From contig ONJM01000006.1 in assembly GCA_900318145.1 (NCBI GenBank), positions 1 to 64,000 of the forward strand: DNA of 64,000 bases. Reading direction: 5' to 3'. Numbering within the stretch: position 1 is the first letter of the stretch; every line of letters begins with the position of its first letter. The position numbers were made by a program, and so were the translations under genes. Source of the stretch: an uncultured Eubacteriales bacterium. GTDB lineage: Bacteria; Bacillota; Clostridia; Christensenellales; Aristaeellaceae. Below the pieces are notes generated by a model. That model saw nothing but the letters and a program-made list of their open reading frames with translations. It had not been told where the DNA came from and made no database searches. Shown here piece after piece: positions 45,597 to 53,452 of this stretch.

Positions 45597-46349
45597 TCAG
45601 GATGCATATTGGGGAGATTCAACAAACCATTCACCCGGCTCCTCGTATCCGATGAAGCGTTGCCGTCCATTCAGCCAACAGGAGAAGCGAGTTCCAACAC
45701 CACCGGTTGCAAAATGGGCATGTTCCTGTGCACTATCAATCTTCTCGATCTGGAATATTCTTCCGTCAGACCAGATTACACACTGCGGAAACTCAATGCC
45801 GGAATCAAAGCTCTGGCCGATCACATTGATCTTGTAACGCTCAAAGAAAGAAGGTTTCCGCTGATCGTACAGAGAACGAGGCATCAGCTGAAGCGTTTGT
45901 TCACTGAGTTCCAGGCCGAGATACTCGCTCAAATCCACCGGCATTTCCTGCCGGTATTCATCACCAAGCTGGATTAGCCTGAAAAACTGCAACGGATCAA
46001 AGCCATAGAAGAAGGACATGGCAGCCAGGATACCATCCAGCTTTTCTTTGTCTGGAACAGCCCAGCCCATTTCAAGACGAATCAGTTCTTCAATACTCAT
46101 GCCCATAAGAGCGGAAGCTGCGCAAAGCGGATAACCTGTATTGACTCTTTGTTTCCAGAGAATTGCGCCAAAGGGTTCATTGAAGTCAACTGCTTCGGGG
46201 TTTTCATGAACATGAACGTGAATGCCTAATGCAGCAAAAGGATCGTTTTCGTTTATGTGCTGCATTGCTGTTTGGGTACAGTTCGGATCATGAAGCAACC
46301 AATAACGGAATTTCACATAATCCACTTTCCTCGGTTTGACCTGGCACAT
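45597..46349 (-). CDS. Protein of unknown function next to the LexA-like gene
   Basis: A 250-residue protein with GAGGAGG before the ATG at 46349. The middle (AASALMGMSIEELIRLEMGWAVPDKEKLDGIL) is HTH-like but lacks a clear second helix pattern. The C-terminal half is beta-rich (FPQCVIWSDGRIFQIEKI, TRFSCWLNGRQRFIGYEEP), suggesting a small ligand-binding domain. It is divergent from the LexA-like gene and shares its regulatory region. No family recognised. Confidence 0.5.
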   Translation of the reverse strand: MCQVKPRKVDYVKFRYWLLHDPNCTQTAMQHINENDPFAALGIHVHVHENPEAVDFNEPFGAILWKQRVNTGYPLCAASALMGMSIEELIRLEMGWAVPDKEKLDGILAAMSFFYGFDPLQFFRLIQLGDEYRQEMPVDLSEYLGLELSEQTLQLMPRSLYDQRKPSFFERYKINVIGQSFDSGIEFPQCVIWSDGRIFQIEKIDSAQEHAHFATGGVGTRFSCWLNGRQRFIGYEEPGEWFVESPQYAS

Positions 46350-46433
46350 TCCGCATCCTCCTCCCGCAGATAATCTAAAAGCATCTTTTCCCTAAGGGGG
46401 AAATGGAATCCTGGTGAGGTAATACGGATAATA

Positions 46434-46492
46434 ACACAAAATATGTGTAATGTAAAGCGCTATATGTTGTTGACAATACACAAATTATGTAC
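46434..46492. promoter_or_regulatory. Two operator-like sites in the LexA-like promoter
   Basis: ACACAAAATATGTGT (46434) is a 5-bp-arm palindrome. ACACAAATTATGTAC at 46478 is a close copy, 44 bp away, inside the -35/-10 spacer. Autorepression by the S24 protein is likely. Confidence 0.6.
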
Positions 46493-46498
46493 TATCAT
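46470..46498 (+). promoter_or_regulatory. Promoter of the LexA-like gene
   Basis: TTGACA at 46470, a 17-base spacer and TATCAT at 46493. Confidence 0.7.
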
Positions 46499-46540
46499 GA
46501 GGCTGTCATACATATGCCTACCATGGAAGGAGGGACGCTC

Positions 46541-47404
46541 ATGTCCCGCAGAAAGATTGAAAGAGACACCACAAATAAAGGAAACGTCATTGATATGAAA
46601 ACCGGAGAGCGGGTCGAACAGCCTTCGCTTCCCATTATCTGTGACCGGATTCGCTTCTATCGGAAGAACCAGAGTATGGAGCAGAAAGCATTTGCTGAGA
46701 AGATTGGTACACAGGCAAATACCGTTAATAACTGGGAAAAAGGCCGCAGCCGTCCGGATGTCAGTCTTCTGCCCGTGATTTGTGATGTGCTGGGTATCAC
46801 TCTGCAGCAGCTCTTTGGCCTGGAAGCTTCAGGTGATGCACTTACTGAGCGTGAAGCCAATTTGGTCTCCCAGTATCGGCAGTTGAACAAAGGCGATCAG
46901 TATACCGTCGATACGATGGTTAGAACCATGGTCACTGTTGATCAAGCCCGTAAACAGCAGAAGAGCCGCCGCAAGGTATACGAACTTCCTCTGGTTGATC
47001 GTTCCCTGGCTGCCGGCGTCGGAGATCCGACAGAATATAAAGGCAGTTCCAGCCCATTCTATCTGTACGATGTGCCGTGGCTTGACCGTGCTGACTGCGT
47101 GTTCAAGGTCAACGGTGACAGTATGGAACCAGAATACCACAGCGGGGATTATGTTCTGATTGAACGGATTCCTGACGCACCAGAACTAAAACATGGCGAG
47201 ATTGGCGCATTTGCCATCGGCAACGAGCTGTACATCAAAGAGTTCCAGGAAGATGGCCTTCATTCCCTGAACACCAAGTATCCTGTCATGACCTTTGATG
47301 ACGATACCAAGGTTTATCTGATTGGCCGTGTGTTGAACGTTGTCGACCAGAAAGATATTGCGACCGATGAGGATGTCCGCCTGTACCAGACGGTGAAGGA
47401 GTGA
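46541..47404 (+). CDS. LexA/CI-like repressor with S24 self-cleavage domain
   Basis: A 287-residue protein. The ATG at 46541 follows GGAGGG; the frame upstream overlaps the promoter. An N-terminal XRE HTH (QKAFAEKIGTQANTVNNWEKGRSRP) is joined to an S24 peptidase: candidate cleavage Ala-Gly in SLAAGVGD, catalytic Ser in VNGDSMEPEY, Lys in ELYIKEFQ. Proteins of this type cleave themselves on DNA damage, inducing the genes they repress. Two operator-like sites overlap its promoter. It heads an operon with thpR and an HAD gene. Confidence 0.88.
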   Translation: MSRRKIERDTTNKGNVIDMKTGERVEQPSLPIICDRIRFYRKNQSMEQKAFAEKIGTQANTVNNWEKGRSRPDVSLLPVICDVLGITLQQLFGLEASGDALTEREANLVSQYRQLNKGDQYTVDTMVRTMVTVDQARKQQKSRRKVYELPLVDRSLAAGVGDPTEYKGSSSPFYLYDVPWLDRADCVFKVNGDSMEPEYHSGDYVLIERIPDAPELKHGEIGAFAIGNELYIKEFQEDGLHSLNTKYPVMTFDDDTKVYLIGRVLNVVDQKDIATDEDVRLYQTVKE

Positions 47405-47410
47405 TCGGAC

Positions 47411-47923
47411 ATGAGGTTGTTTATTGCGATCAGTCTTAGCGATGAGATCCGTAAGTCACTGGTCAAAACACAGGATTTCCTGTCTCGGCATGGGATTCGC
47501 GGTTCACTGGTACCTCGGGAGAATCTCCATATGACGCTGACATTCATCGGAGAGCATCCCGACCCGGATCAGGTACTGGAGGTTATGGAAAATGTAGATT
47601 TCCCGGCGTTTTCGATCTCACTGAACGACATTGGGATTTTCAATAATAATGTCCTATGGGCCGGAGTTCATGAGTCAGAATCGCTACAGAAACTGGTTAA
47701 GAATCTGAGATATGAACTTGCTAAAGCAGATATTCCCTTTGATCGGAAAGCCTTTATGCCGCACATCACGCTTTTCCGGAATGTGGACGATAGCAAGGGT
47801 GTTCCGGAAACTCATGTTCCGGATGTTTCAATGTCTGTTAACAGCATTTCTCTGTTCCGGTCAGATCGCGGCAAGAACGGAATGATCTATACGGAGATCG
47901 GAAGTATCAGCGCAGCTGATTAA
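47411..47923 (+). CDS. thpR: RNA 2',3'-cyclic phosphodiesterase (LigT/ThpR family)
   Basis: A 170-residue protein. Both HxTx motifs are present: HMTLTFIGE near residue 40 and HITLFR near residue 118, which together form the 2H active site. MRLFIAISL is the family start. It opens 2',3'-cyclic phosphates on RNA ends. It begins 6 bases after the repressor stop and is followed 18 bases later by an HAD-family gene, so these may act together in RNA repair or nucleotide signalling; that is inference. Confidence 0.85.
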   Translation: MRLFIAISLSDEIRKSLVKTQDFLSRHGIRGSLVPRENLHMTLTFIGEHPDPDQVLEVMENVDFPAFSISLNDIGIFNNNVLWAGVHESESLQKLVKNLRYELAKADIPFDRKAFMPHITLFRNVDDSKGVPETHVPDVSMSVNSISLFRSDRGKNGMIYTEIGSISAAD

Positions 47924-47941
47924 GCCAGGAGGAATAACAAG

Positions 47942-48826
47942 ATGGATTACGAACGGAAGACGAAAGAGGCACTGCCTGTACTGGCGATTTGCTATGATTT
48001 TGACAAGACCCTGACTCCGGATAACATGCAGGCGCAAGGCTATATCCAAAGTGTCGGCTACGATGTCGATCGGTTCTGGGAAGAAACTGACAACCTGGCT
48101 CACGAGAACGGGATGGACGGCAATCTAGCCTACATGTATAAGATGGTCGTTGAGGCTGAAGGCAATTTGGTTCTGAACCGGAAAGCATTGATGGATTACG
48201 GCGCAAAGGTGAAAGTGTTCCCAGGCGTTGAGAAATGGTTCGATCGTATCCGCGAATATGGCAAAGAGAATGGTGTGATCGTGGAGCACTACATCATTTC
48301 ATCTGGTCTGCAGGAGATGATCGAGGGAACTGAGATGGCCAGGAACGGTGCTTTTGATCGGATCTATGCCAGCTCCTTCTACTTCAATGAGCGCGGATTG
48401 GCTAAATGGCCGGCACAGGTAGTCAACTACACAAACAAGACACAGTTTCTGTTCCGGATTGAGAAAGGAACTCTTGATGTAAATGATCCAGGAGTCAACG
48501 ATTATTACCCTCCGGATCAAATTCGAGTTCCTTTCAGAAACATGGTTTATATTGGGGACAGCGACACTGATATCCCCTGCATGAAGCTCGTCAATGTGAA
48601 TGGTGGCCATTCGATTGGAGTTTACAATCCCGAAACCGGTCGGAAGGAAAAGGTCCAGAAGATGTTTCGGGATCAGCGGATCAGGTATTATGCTCCTGCG
48701 GACTACACGGAAGGATCTGAACTGGACACTCTGGTCAAAAAGATCATCCTCCGAACATCAGCCAATGAGGCATTAGAAGCAGCACACTTCCAATGCATGC
48801 TGGAAACTGACGGAACGGATAGCTGA
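47942..48826 (+). CDS. HAD-superfamily phosphatase-like protein
   Basis: A 294-residue protein. The HAD motif I is CYDFDKTLTPD near residue 19, and motif III/IV is MVYIGDSDTDIPCMKLV. A cap domain lies between, with IISSGLQEMIEG as motif II. AGGAGG precedes the ATG. It is the last gene of the LexA-like operon, closed by a strong terminator. The substrate is unknown. Confidence 0.8.
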   Translation: MDYERKTKEALPVLAICYDFDKTLTPDNMQAQGYIQSVGYDVDRFWEETDNLAHENGMDGNLAYMYKMVVEAEGNLVLNRKALMDYGAKVKVFPGVEKWFDRIREYGKENGVIVEHYIISSGLQEMIEGTEMARNGAFDRIYASSFYFNERGLAKWPAQVVNYTNKTQFLFRIEKGTLDVNDPGVNDYYPPDQIRVPFRNMVYIGDSDTDIPCMKLVNVNGGHSIGVYNPETGRKEKVQKMFRDQRIRYYAPADYTEGSELDTLVKKIILRTSANEALEAAHFQCMLETDGTDS

Positions 48827-48848
48827 TGCATGATTCTTAATAGGCTTT

Positions 48849-48870
48849 GAGGGCTTTGCCCTCTTTTTTT
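48849..48870 (+). terminator. Rho-independent terminator
   Basis: GAGGGC, TTT loop, GCCCTC and seven T. It ends the LexA-like operon ahead of the defence island. Confidence 0.9.
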
Positions 48871-48928
48871 ATTGCTATTACTGAAGTCAACTACGGTTTT
48901 TATAGCGATTGAGTATTGCAATCTTCGC

Positions 48929-48957
48929 TTGCGTTTTTGATTTTATCGTGGTATAAT
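48929..48957 (+). promoter_or_regulatory. Promoter of the BREX island
   Basis: TTGCGT and TATAAT (48952) are 17 bases apart, and TGG before the -10 makes an extended -10. It is the only clear promoter before the HTH and BREX genes. Confidence 0.65.
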
Positions 48958-48963
48958 TCTTGC

Positions 48964-49074
48964 CATAAATTTAGCTTGAATTTGGCCTTGAAACGAGCAT
49001 CAAAAGATGCGAGATTGGGAACCGTGAAAAGCCACGTGCGTTGTTAACTGAATAGGAGGTTGTAGAGAAGGGTT
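48964..49074 (+). promoter_or_regulatory. Structured leader of the BREX transcript
   Basis: About 110 bases of untranslated leader. Two small hairpins are visible: GCATC-AAAA-GATGC (48997-49010) and CGTG-AAAAGC-CACG (49023-49036). No known riboswitch was recognised. GGAGG at 49054 is 16 bases from the ATG, so spacing depends on AGAAGGG nearer the start. Confidence 0.45.
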
Positions 49075-49284
49075 ATGGCAATCAGTTACAAAAAACTCTG
49101 GAAGCTACTGATCGACAAGAACATGATCAAAAAGGATCTTCGGATCGCTGCAGGTTTAAGCACGAACGTTATTGCAAAACTCGGCAAGAATGAAAATGTG
49201 TCGACTGAAGTACTTGGCAAGATCTGCAAAGTCCTTGACTGTGAGATTACAGACATCATGGAATTTGTCGACGAAGACAAGTAG
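49075..49284 (+). CDS. Small XRE-family HTH regulator at the head of the BREX operon
   Basis: A 69-residue protein consisting of an HTH alone: MIKKDLRIAAGLSTNVIAKL, then VSTEVLGKICKVLDCEITDIME. This is a YozG-like minimal regulator. It is 11 bases upstream of the brxF-like gene and follows the island promoter, so it probably controls BREX expression. It is not the WYL-type BrxR known from other BREX loci. Confidence 0.75.
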   Translation: MAISYKKLWKLLIDKNMIKKDLRIAAGLSTNVIAKLGKNENVSTEVLGKICKVLDCEITDIMEFVDEDK

Positions 49285-49295
49285 AGGAGATAGTA

Positions 49296-49724
49296 ATGGG
49301 CATAATTATGAGTCGTATGGACTATAAACAGAACTATGCCAAGTACCATCAAGGTCTGTTCGTTGTCCTTAATCCGAAGCGTTTGCCAAAGGATCAACCT
49401 GAAATCAACGTTGGTAAGGCTGTAAGCACGGCATTATGTGATATCCCCAAAGAGCAAAGAAAACTTAGAGTTTCAGAAGCTTTGGAAAATGCCTTGCAAC
49501 ATTACGGTATTGTAACTCTTACGCACATCGAAGTGCTTTTCACTGACTATTTCGAGTTAGACGTTATCAGATCTATTCTGAATCTCTGTAGAAACAGAAA
49601 GATCTGTTGCCTATGGCCAGGGCAGTGGCATGAGGGGAAGTTATTGTATGCTACACCGGAATTTTCGGAATATTATGAGTGTGACATTAAGACATTAAAT
49701 GAAATATACATTATTGCTGACTAA
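49296..49724 (+). CDS. brxF: BrxF-like protein of type 3 BREX, no recognisable Walker A motif
   Basis: A 142-residue protein. The C-terminal half (HIEVLFTDYFELDVIRSIL, LCRNRKICCLWPGQW, LLYATPEFSEYY) resembles the end of BrxF P-loop proteins, in which a VLLDNIELLF-type segment, LSRNR and WPG are found. The middle INVGKAVSTALCDIPKEQR fits the region just after the P-loop. At the expected P-loop position the sequence is VVLNPKRLPKDQPE, without GxxxxGK. Its place before brxC is that of brxF. The BrxF assignment is by eye and moderate; the missing P-loop is a direct observation. Confidence 0.6.
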   Translation: MGIIMSRMDYKQNYAKYHQGLFVVLNPKRLPKDQPEINVGKAVSTALCDIPKEQRKLRVSEALENALQHYGIVTLTHIEVLFTDYFELDVIRSILNLCRNRKICCLWPGQWHEGKLLYATPEFSEYYECDIKTLNEIYIIAD

Positions 49725-49738
49725 AGGAGAGAATCATT

Positions 49739-52700
49739 ATGAAGTATAAGGATCTAATCCAGTTTGACCCTATTGAATCAGTCATAGTACTGAGGAGCGC
49801 TGACGATCAGAAAAAGGCAGAGGAACTTGTTAAGAGCTATGTCATGAGTGACAACATGGCAGAGCTCATCAGCGCAAAGATTCTCTCCCAACTACAGCTG
49901 GAAAATGTTGTCGACAATAAGGGGATCTTGCTTGTCGGTAACTACGGCACTGGTAAATCCCACTTGATGAGCGTTGTCTCTGCCGTTGCATCTGACGAGA
50001 ATATGTTAGCCTTGGCACAGAATGATCGTTTCCGTCAGGAAGCTGTCGTGATAGCAGGCAAGTTTGAGGTGCTGCGCATCGAAATAGGCTCTACCACAAT
50101 GAGTCTGCGCAATATAATTGTTTCCAATATTGAACAAGATTTGAAGAAGCGTGGGATCTCCTTTAAGTTCCCGGATGTTTCAACCATTACCAACAATAAG
50201 GATTCCCTGATGGACATGATGGCAGCTTTTGCTGAGAAGTACGGCGATGAGCGCGGTTATCTGGTAGTCGTTGATGAGCTTCTGGATTACCTGCGCACCC
50301 GCAAAGATACGGAGCTAATGACCGATCTGGGCTTCATGCGTGAGTTGGGAGAAATCATCAAGTCTACTCGTTTCCGCTTCATTTCCGGTGTGCAGGAAGC
50401 GCTGTTTGATAATTCCGCATTCCGACAGGTGTCTTCATCCCTGCTGAAGATGAAGGATCGTTTCGAACAGGTGCTGATCCGTTCAGAGGATATCGCTTAT
50501 GTTGCTCAGAAGCGCGTTCTGAGGAAGTCAGCCGAGCAGAAGGCTATGATCCGGGAGCACCTACAGAAGTTCTGCCCGTTGTATCAAAACATGGCATCTC
50601 GGCTGGAGGATTACGTGGATATGTTCCCAATTCATCCAGCCTACATTGACACTTTCCAGCACATTGTGACCGTTGAGAAACGCGAAGTGCTAAAAACCAT
50701 ATCTGAAACCATAGGCGCGATCATTGACGAGCAAGTTACTGATAAAGCTCCTGGCATTGTCAGCTTCGATACATACTGGAAGCGCATCAAAGAAAACCCG
50801 TCACTGCGTACAGATCCTGCTGTTCATGAGGTGCTCTCTAAGTCCACCGTACTGGAATCCATTATTACTAGCAACTTCCCGAAAGCCGCATATCGGCCCA
50901 TCGCTCTGCAGATAATCTATGCGTTGAGCGTGCATCGCCTGACTACCGGTACCCTGGATGCTAAACTGGGCATCACCGAGCAGGCGCTGAAGGACGACCT
51001 GTGTCTGTATATTCCCATGCCTGTCATGGAGGAGGATTTCCTGCTGGGCACCATCCACACGATCATGCAAGATATCATGAACACGGTGTCCGGCCAGTTC
51101 ATCGAGTTCAATGGCGATAACGGTCAGTATTACCTCGACCTGAAGAAGGATATCGACTACGATAAGAAGATCCAGGAGAAGGCTGACTTCTTGGGTGATG
51201 ACGCGTTGGATCGGCACTTCTTTGACATCATGGTGTCCACTCTCAATTATCAGGATACCGAAAAATACGTGCCCGGCTTCAATATCTTCCAGTACAACAT
51301 GAACTGGCGAGACAAGAACATCTTCCGTCGCGGATATTTGTTCCTTGGCTTGAGTCATGACCGTCCCTCCGCTGAGCCGAAGGAGGATTTTTGGGTCTAT
51401 ATCGTTCCTCCCTTCAGCGGCCCGCAGCAGATCACTAGCGGTCAGAAGGATGAGGTGTATTTCAGCTTGCAGGCTGACAGCAAGGTGTTGCAGCTGATCA
51501 AGCTGTACGGCGGTGCCCGTGAGATGGAAATTCTCTCCGCTGCCGGAGAGACTAAAACCACCTATGTGCAGCGTGGCAGGCAGTATTTGACCCAGATCCG
51601 CAAATGGATGGATGAGCATCGAACCACTCTGTTTAAGGTAACCTACATGGGTCAGAGTAAGACTCTACTGGAAGCGCTGAAAGGCACATCCCGCATTGGC
51701 GACCTAACAGTGAAGGAGATCGTGGAGATCGCTGCATCCAACAGCCTGAACGGATATTTCAATGAGAAGTATCCGGACTTCCCGAAATTCGCCAGCCCAG
51801 TCACCCAACAGAACATGCCGGCTGTGCGGATGGACGCACTGAATGCGCTGGTCGGAAAGCCCACCCAGTTAGGCAATTCCGTGCTGGATTCCTTTGGCCT
51901 GCGGCTTGATGGGAAGATTCGTCCGGAAAACAGCCCCTATGTCTCTTTCTACATTCAGAAGCTGAAAGAGTTGCCGGAAGGCAACGTACTGAATTACAGC
52001 GACATCATGACCACCGAGAACGGTGATGAATACTTCGACAAACGTTATAAACTGGGCTCTGTTTGGATGAGCATTGTCCTGACAGCGCTGGTTTACGGTG
52101 GGCATTGTATCCTCGTGGCTGAGAACGGGCAGCGCTATGACGCAGGCAACATGGAAGCTTTGTGTAAGATCAGCCCCATGGACATATACAATTTCAAACG
52201 GTTGGAAAAGCCGAAGTCCATGAACCGCCAGATGCTGATGCGGCTGTTTGACGCCTATGGCATTTCCAGCGGTCTGCTAGCCAGCGAATCCACCTATGCA
52301 ACCGCACTGGAGTCATTGCTGAAGGTGGCTCAGGAAAAGGTAGATGCTGCCTGGAATATGAAAAACTTCCTGCAGAAGCACTATAACCTCTGGGGCAACA
52401 CAATTATTCCTATGGGTACAGCCAATCAGCTGATCGAAAAAATCACCGCCGTTCATCAGATCGGTGACGACATCCGCAGCCGTTTTACCACCGTCGCCAA
52501 GATGAAAAACTTTGACTACGATGACGCCAAGCTAAAGCAGCTGGAAGACGGCCTTGCCTCCATTGCCACTGGTGAGCGTGTGAAGCAGTTCCGGGATGAT
52601 CTTCTCGATATCTGCAACTATATCGAGACTGCAGAGACTAAGCTGCCGGAAACTTCTGAGCTCCGCCCGGCATTCGCTGAACAGAAAACCGCCTATCAGG

Positions 52701-53434
52701 CAGTGCAGGCACGATTACTGGAGGATGACTGGGACAGCGAAGAGACCGACGACGTGGTGTTGGCGTTGACCAATCTGAAGAAGAAATACATTGATTGGTA
52801 CATGGCAGAGCACAAGGCATATCGTCTGGATCATGCGGGCTCTACCAAGAAAGGTACTATCCAGCAGAGCACCACATGGAAGTCTCTGATTTCGCTAAAG
52901 GGTATTCATGGTATCCTGCCCACCAGCCAGCTGATGGACCTGACTGGACAGCTGGTAGCGCTAAAGACTTGCTATGAGCTTACCGATCCGGAGATGCAGA
53001 AGCAGGCCGACTGCCCGCATTGCCATTTCAATCCTGCGGACAACGACAGTAAGCCTGTACATGGTCGCCTTGGACAGATCGAGGACAAGGCAGATGAGGT
53101 GTTGAATAGCTGGACAAACACACTGAAGTCCGCTCTGGAAGACCCGATGCTAGAAGAGCAGAAGACGCTGTTGGGCAAGAATGCCCGCGCTACTATTGAT
53201 AAGTTTCTGCAGAGCGGCCATTTGCCTATCCCGGTAGACCAACAGTTTATCGACAGTGTCAATTCCATGCTGTCTGGTTTGGAAAGCCTGGAAGTACACA
53301 TGGATAAGCTGCAGGAAGTTATGACCAGCTGGGGGCCCTGCGCACCGGAAGACTTCAAACAGAAGCTGGCCCAGTGGGTAGACAGTCAAACCAGCGGCAA
53401 GGATAAGAGCAAGGTTAGAATTGTGATCAAATAA
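49739..53434 (+). CDS. brxC: BrxC-like large P-loop ATPase (DUF6079 type)
   Basis: A 1231-residue protein. Walker A is LVGNYGTGKSHLMS near residue 66 and Walker B is YLVVVDELLDYL near residue 174. A ring-forming AAA-type ATPase layout is likely. A CPHCH motif near residue 1090 suggests a zinc site in the C-terminal part. Size, motifs and position match BrxC of type 3 BREX. It is needed in BREX systems for restriction and host methylation. The gene is at a comparatively high GC level (36 of 60 G/C in a sample at 51361). Confidence 0.85.
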   Translation: MKYKDLIQFDPIESVIVLRSADDQKKAEELVKSYVMSDNMAELISAKILSQLQLENVVDNKGILLVGNYGTGKSHLMSVVSAVASDENMLALAQNDRFRQEAVVIAGKFEVLRIEIGSTTMSLRNIIVSNIEQDLKKRGISFKFPDVSTITNNKDSLMDMMAAFAEKYGDERGYLVVVDELLDYLRTRKDTELMTDLGFMRELGEIIKSTRFRFISGVQEALFDNSAFRQVSSSLLKMKDRFEQVLIRSEDIAYVAQKRVLRKSAEQKAMIREHLQKFCPLYQNMASRLEDYVDMFPIHPAYIDTFQHIVTVEKREVLKTISETIGAIIDEQVTDKAPGIVSFDTYWKRIKENPSLRTDPAVHEVLSKSTVLESIITSNFPKAAYRPIALQIIYALSVHRLTTGTLDAKLGITEQALKDDLCLYIPMPVMEEDFLLGTIHTIMQDIMNTVSGQFIEFNGDNGQYYLDLKKDIDYDKKIQEKADFLGDDALDRHFFDIMVSTLNYQDTEKYVPGFNIFQYNMNWRDKNIFRRGYLFLGLSHDRPSAEPKEDFWVYIVPPFSGPQQITSGQKDEVYFSLQADSKVLQLIKLYGGAREMEILSAAGETKTTYVQRGRQYLTQIRKWMDEHRTTLFKVTYMGQSKTLLEALKGTSRIGDLTVKEIVEIAASNSLNGYFNEKYPDFPKFASPVTQQNMPAVRMDALNALVGKPTQLGNSVLDSFGLRLDGKIRPENSPYVSFYIQKLKELPEGNVLNYSDIMTTENGDEYFDKRYKLGSVWMSIVLTALVYGGHCILVAENGQRYDAGNMEALCKISPMDIYNFKRLEKPKSMNRQMLMRLFDAYGISSGLLASESTYATALESLLKVAQEKVDAAWNMKNFLQKHYNLWGNTIIPMGTANQLIEKITAVHQIGDDIRSRFTTVAKMKNFDYDDAKLKQLEDGLASIATGERVKQFRDDLLDICNYIETAETKLPETSELRPAFAEQKTAYQAVQARLLEDDWDSEETDDVVLALTNLKKKYIDWYMAEHKAYRLDHAGSTKKGTIQQSTTWKSLISLKGIHGILPTSQLMDLTGQLVALKTCYELTDPEMQKQADCPHCHFNPADNDSKPVHGRLGQIEDKADEVLNSWTNTLKSALEDPMLEEQKTLLGKNARATIDKFLQSGHLPIPVDQQFIDSVNSMLSGLESLEVHMDKLQEVMTSWGPCAPEDFKQKLAQWVDSQTSGKDKSKVRIVIK

Positions 53435-53452
53435 GATACGGAGGTAAACACC

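Noticed and set aside
49010..49045. Leader segment resembling part of a group II intron
   Set aside because: Only a short stretch is similar. No domain V/VI hairpin, reverse transcriptase or intron boundaries were seen.
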